NCBI GenBank assembly: GCA_003339415.1
Contig: PDHQ01000340.1
Coordinates: 1 to 33,977, forward strand
Source of the DNA: Ophiocordyceps camponoti-saundersi (nom. inval.)
Lineage: Eukaryota; Ascomycota; Sordariomycetes; Hypocreales; Ophiocordycipitaceae
DNA length: 33,977 nt
Direction of reading: 5' to 3'
In this document: positions 33,850 through 33,977 of the stretch, piece by piece
How the letters are laid out: every line of letters starts with the position of its first letter
Numbering within the stretch: the first letter of the stretch is position 1
Translations under genes and position numbers: made by a program
Notes under the pieces: model-generated
Seen by the model: only the letters and a program-made list of their open reading frames with translations
Told to the model about the DNA's origin: nothing
Database searches by the model: none

Positions 33850-33977
<128 letters not shown>

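Overview
This window looks like a block of repeat-induced point mutation (RIP) debris from a filamentous ascomycete (Pezizomycotina). The sequence is extremely AT-rich, and the dinucleotides CpA and TpG are almost absent over all 34 kb, while CpG, CpC and CpT remain common. Because ATG contains TpG and CAA/CAG/TGG become TAA/TAG, no start codons or open reading frames survive. I see no live gene. The species cannot be named from this.

Layout. (1) 1-126 is an 8-bp microsatellite leading into copy 1 of a dispersed repeat, called R900 here. R900 copy 1 (about 117-721 plus 8029-8322) is split by a complete Ty1/Copia LTR retrotransposon, Copia-1 (722-8023; 301-bp LTRs; 5-bp target duplication ATAAT). 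R900 copy 2 near 33.55 kb preserves the uninterrupted insertion site. (2) 8.4-10.3 kb is featureless AT-rich relic sequence, ending in a (TTA)n array. (3) 10.4-17.0 kb is a somewhat more GC-rich stretch with several long plus-strand frames broken only by TAA/TAG. I could not identify the proteins; this may be one or more unclassified mobile elements. (4) 17.0-19.8 kb is AT-rich relic with a 41-bp tandem duplication and a dispersed repeat (R290) that recurs at 29.4 kb. (5) 19808-21582 is a small LTR element, with 210-bp LTRs and CTTAT target duplications. It has room for only a Gag-like protein whose CCHC zinc knuckle now reads as tyrosines. (6) 21681-29172 is Copia-2 (302-bp LTRs, ATATT target duplications), the same family as Copia-1. 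It carries a +1 frameshift, a 70-bp tandem duplication and a GC-rich 116-bp tandem repeat that largely escaped RIP. (7) 29.2-31.2 kb holds a tRNA-like sequence, R290 copy 2 and a Gag relic of another retroelement. (8) 31.2-33.85 kb holds R900 copies 3 and 2 as a large inverted repeat. The window ends in (ATT)n.

How the parts relate. All is consistent with retroelements inserted into older repeats and then inactivated together. Differences between paired LTRs appear to be transitions only. Coding identity was recovered by reading TAA/TAG as former Gln/Trp and TAY as possible former Cys/His. That reading shows the Copia domain order Gag - integrase - reverse transcriptase - RNase H in one frame in Copia-1, with catalytic residues altered in the manner RIP predicts. 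The block could be a subtelomere, a centromere or an AT-rich isochore; nothing here decides between them.
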